Shown here: positions 1 to 6,970 of the stretch, in pieces
Position numbering within the stretch: the first letter of the stretch is position 1
How the letters are laid out: every line of letters starts with the position of its first letter
Made by a program: the position numbers and the translations under genes
The notes under the pieces: generated by a model
Seen by the model: the letters and a program-made list of their open reading frames with translations, nothing else
Told to the model about the DNA's origin: nothing
Database searches by the model: none
DNA from: a virus
Length of the DNA stretch: 49,329 bases
Strand: one strand, 5' to 3'
IMG/VR virus record: IMGVR_UViG_3300025424_000016
Span: 1-49,329 of that record

Positions 1-1
1 T

Positions 2-928
2 ATTCTTGGATCAAAACAAGATCTACAAACAGCTTATAAAGAAGCTACAGAAGAATCTGAGAAGACTGGTAAGCCTGTAGATCCATTTAGAGTTGATACT
101 CTTGCTGCACAAATGGCAGCTAAACGTGGTGATCTTAAATCTTTTGAGAAGTTTAATAAAGATGCACAAACACATAAAACTGCAAATATTAATAATCAAT
201 TAAATGAATTAAAGATTCAAAATGATAAGATTGAAAAAGCAGAACAGACATTACAAATGATGGATAGTCCACAAGATGCATTAAAAGAAGTTATGCGTGA
301 AGACAATCCACTACCTATGCAACAAAGATTAGCAATGGTAAAACAAATAAGTGCTTTGGGTAATGATCCAGAGAAGTTTAAAGAGTGGAAAAAACAACAC
401 AGTGATGCTTTGTTAACTGCTAAAGAACGTAATACTGCTCAAATAAAAACTATACACGAAGAAAATGTTGTTAGCAATAAAGAAAAAGACTTAGAATTTA
501 AACGTGAAAAAGCTAAACAAGAAGCCAAAGATAAATCAGAAAAAGCTGCTGCTGGTGCTGTTGCTAAGGCTGCTAAAGATGCTAAGAAAGAATCTGAAAA
601 ATCCGCTAAAGAACAAGAAAAAGCAGAAGCTCACGATGAAAAGATTGAATCTTCTATTGATAAAGAGAATAAAGATTTTCAAAGAGAAAAACGATTAATT
701 AATACTTCTAAACAGTCTCCCGAAATTAAACAAAAGCAATTACAAGAAGCTGAAAAATTACATAAAGAAACTGTTAGTCATTTAAAATCTAAATTAAAAC
801 TTAAGCCTAAAGAAACAACAGCAAAAAAAGATTATAAAGATGCTGGCGAAATTAAGTCTGCTTACAAAAGCGGTAAAATTACTAAAGAAGAAGCTGTAAA
901 AGCACTTAAAGAACACGGGTACGATTAA
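2..928 (+). CDS. C-terminal part of a coiled-coil, charged virion-type protein (5' end lies at the other end of the window)
   Basis: The reading frame is open from base 2, so this is a 3' fragment rather than a gene starting at the ATG at 113. If the window is circular, it joins in frame to the start at 49262 and makes a 331-residue protein. The visible part is very rich in Lys, Glu, Ala and Gln and low in aromatic residues, with long predicted helices and coiled coils. The end resembles short phage C-terminal motifs of the type GKITKEEA...L.E.GYD. It overlaps the next gene by one base and lies among tail and internal virion genes, so a structural or ejected protein is likely. No enzymatic motif is seen. 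Confidence 0.75.
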   Translation: MLGSKQDLQTAYKEATEESEKTGKPVDPFRVDTLAAQMAAKRGDLKSFEKFNKDAQTHKTANINNQLNELKIQNDKIEKAEQTLQMMDSPQDALKEVMREDNPLPMQQRLAMVKQISALGNDPEKFKEWKKQHSDALLTAKERNTAQIKTIHEENVVSNKEKDLEFKREKAKQEAKDKSEKAAAGAVAKAAKDAKKESEKSAKEQEKAEAHDEKIESSIDKENKDFQREKRLINTSKQSPEIKQKQLQEAEKLHKETVSHLKSKLKLKPKETTAKKDYKDAGEIKSAYKSGKITKEEAVKALKEHGYD

Positions 929-3900
929 TGAATGCAGAAGACTTTTTAAATGATAAACAACCTACTACTGTTAAAGATGAAAAGTCTACTAAAACAAAAT
1001 CAGCTGGTGATTTTTTAGAATCAAAAAGCACTCCCTCTGCTAAAGTAAAAAAATCCGCAGATTCTTTTTTGGATAAAAATTCTGCGGAATCTTTTTTGGA
1101 TGATGAAGATGAACCCAAATCTAATAAGTTGGGCTACGGATTAGATCGTATAGTTAAACATCCAGGCTCTGCTATTATCTCTGAGTTTACTAGTCTTGCT
1201 GAAATGGTGACTGGATTGCCTAAGATGGCTGTAGAAGATATATCTACATTACTTGTACCGGGAGCATTATCTGCTGCTGAAAAAGTAGGAGTAATTAAAA
1301 AATCAACAAATGAAGCTAAGGTTGCTGTTGGTGTTGCAGCAGGTCAAAAACTATCTAAAGATTTAGGGTTTGATATACTTGCTAAAGCACCAACTAAAAT
1401 AGCTGAGATGTCTGGTTTTGATAAAGAAACTCTTGAATCTTCTGGTTTAAATCTTACTATGCAAGCTGTTGGTAAAAGCATGGAGTATGTTGCTGACCAA
1501 ATAGAGAAACAAACTGGAGTAGCTAAAGCACAGACAATGGCTATGTTTGATATAGGTATGATCAAACTTGGTGATGCTATACATCCTGTAACTAAAAAAC
1601 TTAATGATAAGTTTGTAGACAAAATGTCTAATGTTACTGAAACAGAAGTTAAAGCTTATCGTGAAGAGTTTGATCGTCAGTCTGCTGCTTATCAAGAGTA
1701 TACTAAGTCTAAAGAGAAACAAGCTAAAGCTGAAGTTAAAACTAAACCAGAAGAACCTGTCAAAGAAAAAACTGTTGAGGAAGTAAATAAAGAAGTTCAA
1801 GAAGTTAAAGCAGAAGAAAAAGCTGCTGAAGAATCTGAAATGCCTGGTCGTGAAAAAGAAACAGACGCATTGCAGAAAGAGATGATTACTCTTGACATGA
1901 TGCCTCCTACTGTTAAAGTAGATCCAATTAAACAAAGAGATTGGACTACTGCTTGGTCAGAGGATGTTAAAGACGCTATTGGCGTTAATACTAGAGCATC
2001 TATTGCTGACAAAAGACTTGTTCTTAATTTAATGAACAAAATGAAAGAAATAGTTCCGGATGAAGCTGAAAGATCTAAAATTTGGGAAGCTATAAACAGA
2101 GGAACTGTAGATCAACTTGCAGACAAATCTAAAGAGTTAGCAAAAATATATATTGATGAAATGGATAAATTAGGCAATCGGTTTAAAGACGAAGGTCTAA
2201 TTAAAGGGCTACTTGATGACTATGCTACTCGTATTATAGATTTAAATGGTGTTGATCCTAAAGTATTGCCTGATATTTTAAAGGGATTAGAGGCTCGAGC
2301 AAAAGACGCCCCAACTACATCCCGTTTTGGTAAATCTAGAGCTGGTGGAACATTTGATGATTTTTTACAGGCTATAGATAAAGCTGGATTAAAATTAAAG
2401 ACCACTGATCTTGCTGAAGTATTTAAAGAGTACGGTATATCTATGTACAAAGCTTCAGAAAATAAAAAATTAATTGACAAATTAAAAGACACTTCTTTTG
2501 AAGGTGCTGGTATTTTTATTGATAAAAATAAAAATAAATATGTACCATCTAATTATGTCATGTTTGAACAAGGTCAGTTTTCTGGATATGCTGTTCATCC
2601 AGAGATTGCACCAGCATTAAAATTTGTAATTGATGCTAGAGAACCTGGTATGTTTATTAAAGCTGCTGGTACTTTAACAGCAGCAATTAAAAGGCTTCTT
2701 ATTGGATTATCTTTTTTCCATGGAACTTCTCTTACTATGGCCAATTTATTTGCTAATGTACCTAAGGATATTTATTATGGTAATGTTTACGAATTAATTC
2801 GTGAAATTCGTAACGGTGTTCTTAAAGAGCTACATGAAGGTGGATTAGGAGATTCTGTAGACAGTTGGTTACGTGATGCTGGTCTTGGTTTAGGTATGTC
2901 TGAAGACGTTGGTAGAGGAGCTATAACACAAATAGCTGAAGTTGCTGATAGATTAGTACAAAAATATACAGGATTTGAAGGCGATTTAGCACAAAAGGCA
3001 ACTAAACCTGTTGGTTGGTTTCAAGAAAAATTAGACTATGCAACATGGACTGTTCTTCATGATGGATTAAAACTATTTACTGCTGAAAAATATCTTGAAA
3101 AAGCTAAGATAGATCATCCAAATAAACCAGAGGCGGAGTTACGGAAAGAGATTGCATCAGCTGTAAACAATATTTTTGGTGGATTAGATTGGTACGGTAT
3201 TGCTAGGGACTCAAACAATAAATTTGCAGAGTCTATGAAAATGGCAATGTTTAGTCCTGAAGGTCGTAGAGTATTACAAACTGTTTTGTTTGCTCCTGAT
3301 TGGACTCTATCTACTATACGTGCATTTACAGAAGCTATTCCTAAGAACTTATTAAAACCAACTGAATGGGATATTGCTAAAGGTTTATCTGGATTACAGA
3401 AACCTTTAACAAAAGAAGACTATGCTAGAAGATATCAAATGCGTTATGCTTTGTATTATTTAACATTGTTTAATGCAATTAATATGGCTACTTCTGGACA
3501 TCCTATTTGGGATAATAAAGACAAGACAACTATTGATTTAGGTAACGGACAGACATTAGCTTTTGCTAAACACCCAAATGAACCTTTTGATTGGATAGGT
3601 GATTTTGATAAAACATTAGCATACAAACTTGGATTTATTCCTAGAAGCATTGTCATGATGTTAGGTGGTGTTGAGTATGCTAGTCCAACTGCTCCTAAAT
3701 TAAAAGATCAATCTTTAGAAGGTAGATCATTAGCAGTTGCTAAAGGTGCTGTTCCATTCTCTGTTAGTGGATTATCTAATGGTTGGCAACAAGCTTTGTC
3801 AGGTTTTATTGGATTACCTATTCGTGGTCCTAAAAATGCAGAACCATTAAAACCATCTTTAGATAAAGCAATTAAAAACGTAGAACATGCGTTGGGTATT

Positions 3901-3954
3901 AAAGTAAAAAAACATGCAGACGATTTCCTAGATTCGGACGAAGAAGAAGAATGA
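928..3954 (+). CDS. large internal virion protein, 1008 aa, with repeated FLD motifs at both ends
   Basis: This is the longest protein in the window. The N-terminus carries four copies of a short motif A-[EGD]-[DS]-F-L-[NED] (about residues 3-8, 26-31, 44-49, 53-58). A fifth copy (997-1002) lies directly before an acidic tail. Residues about 270-320 are charged and probably coiled coil. The middle has a hydrophobic stretch around residues 585-615 (AAIKRLLIGLSFF). Size and position, after the tail genes and before lysis, match the large ejected or internal virion proteins of podoviruses. I see no lytic transglycosylase or polymerase motif. The start overlaps the upstream stop (TAATG), and the end overlaps the next start (ATGA). 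Confidence 0.7.
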   Translation: MNAEDFLNDKQPTTVKDEKSTKTKSAGDFLESKSTPSAKVKKSADSFLDKNSAESFLDDEDEPKSNKLGYGLDRIVKHPGSAIISEFTSLAEMVTGLPKMAVEDISTLLVPGALSAAEKVGVIKKSTNEAKVAVGVAAGQKLSKDLGFDILAKAPTKIAEMSGFDKETLESSGLNLTMQAVGKSMEYVADQIEKQTGVAKAQTMAMFDIGMIKLGDAIHPVTKKLNDKFVDKMSNVTETEVKAYREEFDRQSAAYQEYTKSKEKQAKAEVKTKPEEPVKEKTVEEVNKEVQEVKAEEKAAEESEMPGREKETDALQKEMITLDMMPPTVKVDPIKQRDWTTAWSEDVKDAIGVNTRASIADKRLVLNLMNKMKEIVPDEAERSKIWEAINRGTVDQLADKSKELAKIYIDEMDKLGNRFKDEGLIKGLLDDYATRIIDLNGVDPKVLPDILKGLEARAKDAPTTSRFGKSRAGGTFDDFLQAIDKAGLKLKTTDLAEVFKEYGISMYKASENKKLIDKLKDTSFEGAGIFIDKNKNKYVPSNYVMFEQGQFSGYAVHPEIAPALKFVIDAREPGMFIKAAGTLTAAIKRLLIGLSFFHGTSLTMANLFANVPKDIYYGNVYELIREIRNGVLKELHEGGLGDSVDSWLRDAGLGLGMSEDVGRGAITQIAEVADRLVQKYTGFEGDLAQKATKPVGWFQEKLDYATWTVLHDGLKLFTAEKYLEKAKIDHPNKPEAELRKEIASAVNNIFGGLDWYGIARDSNNKFAESMKMAMFSPEGRRVLQTVLFAPDWTLSTIRAFTEAIPKNLLKPTEWDIAKGLSGLQKPLTKEDYARRYQMRYALYYLTLFNAINMATSGHPIWDNKDKTTIDLGNGQTLAFAKHPNEPFDWIGDFDKTLAYKLGFIPRSIVMMLGGVEYASPTAPKLKDQSLEGRSLAVAKGAVPFSVSGLSNGWQQALSGFIGLPIRGPKNAEPLKPSLDKAIKNVEHALGIKVKKHADDFLDSDEEEE

Positions 3955-5279
3955 AAATATTAATCATTGATGCGGGTGGTAATGGATGTTTAGATTTTGC
4001 ATTACGATGCAAAGTTGCTGGACACCAAGTTAAAACATTTATTAGACATCATAAAGACGGATCTCGTAATGAATCTGGTGACGGTATTATTGATCGTGTG
4101 TCTGAATGGGAAAAATATATGAACTGGGCAGACCTTGTGTTCTGTACAGACAATGTATTTTATATACATGGACTAGAACGTTGGAGAGATAAAGGCTATC
4201 CAATTTTTGGACCATCTGTTGACACTACTCGTTGGGAACAAGATCGTGTACATGGTGCTGATGTCATGGAAAAAGCTGGGATTAAAACAATTCCTAGTAC
4301 TAGATTTAGTAAATATGATGAAGCCATAAAACACGTTATAGACAATCCAAAACGTTACGTATCTAAACCTATTGGCGATGGTGCAAAAGCCTTGTCATAC
4401 GTCTCTAAATCAGCCGCAGACATGGTTTACATGCTTCAGTATTGGAAGAAGTGTAACGCATATAAAGGTGAATTTATTCTTCAAGACTTTCATCCTGGAA
4501 TTGAGATGGCTGTTGGTGGTTGGTTTGGTGATTGTGGATTTAGTAAACACTGGTGTGAGAACTGGGAGTTTAAAAAATTCATGAATGATGATTTAGGAGT
4601 TGCAACAGGAGAACAGGGAACTGTTTTACGATATACAGAAGAATCACAGCTAGCTGATTGTGTTCTTAAACCTTTGGAAGATTACTTACATGGACTTAAT
4701 TACACAGGATACATTGATGTTAACTGTATTATTGGTAAAGATGGTACTCCTTGGCCTCTTGAGTTTACTATGCGTCCGGGTTGGCCGTTGTTTCAAATAC
4801 AACAATCGTTGCACAAAGGAGACCCAGCAGAGTGGATGCTTGATCTCATTAATGGAAAAGATACTCTTAAAGTTAAAAGTGAAGTAGCATGCGGTGTTGT
4901 TGTTACTATTCCTGATTATCCATATGGTAATGTAACCAAAAAAGATAACTGTGGATATCCATTATGGGGTATAACAGAAGAAGATGCTGTTAAAGACATA
5001 CATTTTTCTGAAGTACAGATGGGTAAAGCACCTTGTATGGAAGACGGAGAGGTAAAACTTAACGTACCTATGTATGTAACAGCAGGAGATTACATATGCA
5101 CTGTATCTGGAGTTGGAGATACTGTTTGTGAAGCTTCTGAAAAAGCATATAAGACTATAGATAAAAAGATAGAGATACCTAATTCTATAATGTACAGAAC
5201 TGACATTGGTTGTAGGCTTGAGAAACAATTGCCAGAGCTACATAATATGGGTTATTGTTTGGATTTATACTATGAGTAA
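3951..5279 (+). CDS. PurD-like ATP-grasp ligase in the late operon
   Basis: The 442-residue protein has the layout of phosphoribosylamine-glycine ligase. A Rossmann-like N-terminus (MKILIIDAGGNG) is followed by an ATP-grasp. Its nucleotide lysine lies in YVSKPIGDGAK, the conserved hinge is EFILQDFHPGIE, and the metal-binding end reads PLEFTMRPGWP, close to the LEFN.RFGDPE of PurD. Such enzymes activate a carboxylate as acyl phosphate and join it to an amine. No other purine-pathway gene is present, and it sits between an internal virion gene and a fibre gene. It may therefore modify a virion or cell-surface molecule rather than make purines. It overlaps both neighbours by a few bases, so it is co-translated with late proteins. 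Confidence 0.8.
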   Translation: MKILIIDAGGNGCLDFALRCKVAGHQVKTFIRHHKDGSRNESGDGIIDRVSEWEKYMNWADLVFCTDNVFYIHGLERWRDKGYPIFGPSVDTTRWEQDRVHGADVMEKAGIKTIPSTRFSKYDEAIKHVIDNPKRYVSKPIGDGAKALSYVSKSAADMVYMLQYWKKCNAYKGEFILQDFHPGIEMAVGGWFGDCGFSKHWCENWEFKKFMNDDLGVATGEQGTVLRYTEESQLADCVLKPLEDYLHGLNYTGYIDVNCIIGKDGTPWPLEFTMRPGWPLFQIQQSLHKGDPAEWMLDLINGKDTLKVKSEVACGVVVTIPDYPYGNVTKKDNCGYPLWGITEEDAVKDIHFSEVQMGKAPCMEDGEVKLNVPMYVTAGDYICTVSGVGDTVCEASEKAYKTIDKKIEIPNSIMYRTDIGCRLEKQLPELHNMGYCLDLYYE

Positions 5280-5691
5280 CCTACTCCCCCCAATCCCTCA
5301 AAGTCCTATATCTGAAAACTTTCAGTGGAGAGATTGGTTAAGAAATTTAGGAAACTATATATCTGTAGTACAAATTGGTGGTAGTGCTTGGAGTATTGTT
5401 CAAGGAGGTACTGGAGCAAGTACAGCAAGTGGTGCTAGAGCTAACTTAGGTATATCTGTTGTTGGTAATACAGGACAGTACTCTGATCTTATAGGTAAAC
5501 CAACACTGGCTACAGTAGCAACTACAGGTGCTTACTCAGATTTAACTGGTAAGCCTACATTAGGTACGATGGCTGCACAGAACGTAGGTATTACTGCTAC
5601 AATAACAACAGCTAAATTAACATCAGGTGGTACTAACGGAAGTATGACTTTTGTTAATGGTATATTAACAGCACAGACACAGGCAACATAA
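5272..5691 (+). CDS. short tail-fibre-like protein with YSDL.GKPTL repeats
   Basis: I start it at the ATG at 5272 (MSNLLPPIPQ), which overlaps the upstream stop by 8 bases, giving 139 residues. The track-style longer start would run deep into the PurD-like gene. The N-terminus has a basic amphipathic stretch (QWRDWLRNLGNYI). It is followed by GGTGA.TA..AR.NLG and two copies of a YSDL.GKPTL.TVATTG-type repeat, which is common in phage fibre shafts and chaperone-adjacent domains. The C-terminus is Gly, Thr and Ala rich. It is probably a minor fibre, or a piece attached to the tail. It lies directly before the lysozyme gene, with the stop and start touching (TAATG). Confidence 0.65.
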   Translation: MSNLLPPIPQSPISENFQWRDWLRNLGNYISVVQIGGSAWSIVQGGTGASTASGARANLGISVVGNTGQYSDLIGKPTLATVATTGAYSDLTGKPTLGTMAAQNVGITATITTAKLTSGGTNGSMTFVNGILTAQTQAT

Positions 5692-6134
5692 TGATGAAGA
5701 CAGGTGATAAGGGTATTGCTCTCATTAAAAAATGGGAAGGTTTTAGATCTATGCCGTACAAGGATGTTGTAGGTAAATGGACAGTAGGGTATGGGCATTT
5801 GATGGTCCCAGGAGATGGTTGTGTAGTTGGCAGTCCAATTACTATGGGACAAGCTACAACACTATTGCAAAGAGATTTAACTACAGCAGAACTAGGTGTT
5901 AATACAAGTGTTAAAGTTCCTATTACACAGAATCAATTTGATGCTTTAGTTTGTTTTACATATAATTTAGGGGTTGCAGCATTACAATCGTCAACATTAC
6001 TTAAATTAGTTAATCAAAAAAAGTTTACAGAGGCAGTAGATCAATTTAAATTATGGAATCATGCTGGAGGTGTAGTTGTTGATGGGTTAACTACACGAAG
6101 AAAAGAAGAAGCACAACTATTTATGGAGAGTTAA
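5691..6134 (+). CDS. GH24 endolysin (T4-type lysozyme)
   Basis: This is a muramidase that cuts the glycan chain of peptidoglycan at lysis. The catalytic residues are visible with the exact spacing of T4 lysozyme: E16 in KKWEGF, D25 in PYKDV and T31 in KWTVGYGH. The 147 residues are the normal length for a single-domain GH24 enzyme, and no signal or SAR segment is seen, so a holin is needed for release. The start ATG overlaps the previous stop; the second codon is also ATG, so either could be used. The next gene is a holin, forming a standard lysis pair. Confidence 0.93.
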   Translation: MMKTGDKGIALIKKWEGFRSMPYKDVVGKWTVGYGHLMVPGDGCVVGSPITMGQATTLLQRDLTTAELGVNTSVKVPITQNQFDALVCFTYNLGVAALQSSTLLKLVNQKKFTEAVDQFKLWNHAGGVVVDGLTTRRKEEAQLFMES

Positions 6135-6135
6135 A

Positions 6136-6543
6136 ATGAGTTTAGATCCAATCTCAGCAGCATTAGACTTAGGAACAGCGTTAATTGAACGTATATTTCC
6201 TGATCCAACACAAGCCGCTAATGCTAAATTAGAATTATTAAAGATGCAACAGTCTGGTGATTTAGCTACTATGACTGCACAAACTGATATTAATAAACAA
6301 GAAGCTGCAAGTACATCAGTATTTGTTAGTGGATGGAGACCAGCCATTGGTTGGGTATGTGCCTCAGCACTAGGATATCAGTATTTGTTTAGACCTATTA
6401 TTACATGGGCTGCTATGTGGGCAGGATATAATGTACCAACAATGCCAGGACTTGATGATAATCTTTGGCAATTAATGATGGGTATGTTAGGTATGGGTGG
6501 TTTAAGAACTTTTGAAAAGATTAATGGCGTAGCTAGCAAGTAG
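6136..6543 (+). CDS. holin of the 3-TM gene-transfer-agent type (Holin_3TM_2-like)
   Basis: The 135-residue protein has a soluble helical N-terminus (PISAALDLGTALIERIFPDP). It continues with the family hallmark W-R-P-A-I-G-W followed by hydrophobic segments (VCASALGYQYLF, IITWAAMWAGY) and a C-terminal LMMGMLGMGGLRTFEK helix. This pattern is typical of holins first described with gene-transfer-agent release and common in phages next to GH24 or other endolysins. It starts one base after the lysozyme stop and is the last gene of the rightward late block. Confidence 0.85.
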   Translation: MSLDPISAALDLGTALIERIFPDPTQAANAKLELLKMQQSGDLATMTAQTDINKQEAASTSVFVSGWRPAIGWVCASALGYQYLFRPIITWAAMWAGYNVPTMPGLDDNLWQLMMGMLGMGGLRTFEKINGVASK

Positions 6544-6640
6544 TCAACACGGCAAGAGAGGTATCAAGAACATAACTATTTTCCGTGTTTCTAGTTATGG
6601 TATCAACGAATAGGCAGGCGAGTTTGTAACCCTCTCACCA
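6544..6640 (+). other. structured 3' region after the late operon (interleaved complementary segments)
   Basis: Three exact complementary pairs are seen. AACACGG at 6546-6552 pairs with CCGTGTT at 6583-6589, CATAACTA at 6571-6578 with TAGTTATG at 6592-6599, and GAGAGG at 6556-6561 with CCTCTC at 6631-6636. The first two are interleaved, which gives pseudoknot topology. GGTATCAA also occurs twice, at 6560 and 6599. It could protect the 3' end of the late mRNA or be a small RNA. No tRNA cloverleaf fits. Confidence 0.5.
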
Positions 6641-6644
6641 ATTA

Positions 6645-6676
6645 AAAAAGCCCCGTAAGGGGCTTTCTTTTTATTT
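6645..6676. terminator. bidirectional intrinsic terminator between convergent blocks
   Basis: The hairpin AAAGCCCC-GTAA-GGGGCTTT has a T-rich run on its right and an A-rich run on its left. It can therefore end the rightward late transcript and the leftward early transcript. It sits exactly where the two blocks meet; the last leftward gene stops at 6671, inside its edge. Confidence 0.9.
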
Positions 6677-6826
6677 GCTTTTACAGGATTCTTCTGTTTC
6701 AATTCCTTTACAATCTTCATCTTTCTTTTTCTTTTTAAAGATTAGATCCCAATTGTTATTGAATTTTTCAGCATCTTTAGGTAGTATAGGTCTGTCTCCT
6801 TTACCACCATCATGTTTATTAAACAT
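6671..6826 (-). CDS. small charged protein, 51 aa, last gene of the leftward block
   Basis: The start ATG at 6826 immediately follows the stop of the 47-residue gene (TGA then ATG), and GGGAGAAATGA supplies a ribosome binding site. The protein begins MFNKHDGGKGDRPILP and continues with a K, D and E rich stretch containing NNNWDLIFKKKK and two Cys near the end. Small proteins with a K-G-D-R-P start and an N-F/W-D.IF core recur at similar places in phage genomes, but no function is known to me. The stop lies at the edge of the terminator. Confidence 0.6.
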   Translation of the reverse strand: MFNKHDGGKGDRPILPKDAEKFNNNWDLIFKKKKKDEDCKGIETEESCKSK

Positions 6827-6970
6827 TCATTTCTCCCAATATAACATGACTCTAAATAAACCTAGTTCAAGTATAACTATAAACCAAGTTCCTTGTTCGT
6901 CTTCATAGTTGTCAATGTATTGAATACCAAAACTAATACCATTAATTAGTTCTACGTTGTAAGCTGTCAT
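6827..6970 (-). CDS. small protein, 47 aa, coupled to ribonucleotide reductase
   Basis: The ATG at 6970 overlaps the reductase stop (ATGA), which argues for translational coupling. The protein (MTAYNVELINGIS...) is acidic in the middle and ends with a hydrophobic stretch (WFIVILELGLFRVMLYW) that could be a short membrane or amphipathic segment. I do not recognise the family. It lies between the reductase and the 51-residue gene, with no spare bases on either side. Confidence 0.6.
   Translation of the reverse strand: MTAYNVELINGISFGIQYIDNYEDEQGTWFIVILELGLFRVMLYWEK

Noticed and set aside
1447-1935. Minus-strand frames inside the large virion protein and other late genes
   Set aside because: They are Phe and Ser rich mirror frames of Lys and Glu rich coding sequence, with no ribosome site or family pattern.
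6556-6640. Possible tRNA ending in CTCTCACCA after the holin gene
   Set aside because: The GAGAGG/CCTCTC pair could be an acceptor stem, but no D-arm, no 5-bp anticodon stem and no TTC-type T-loop could be placed. It is treated as a different structured RNA region.
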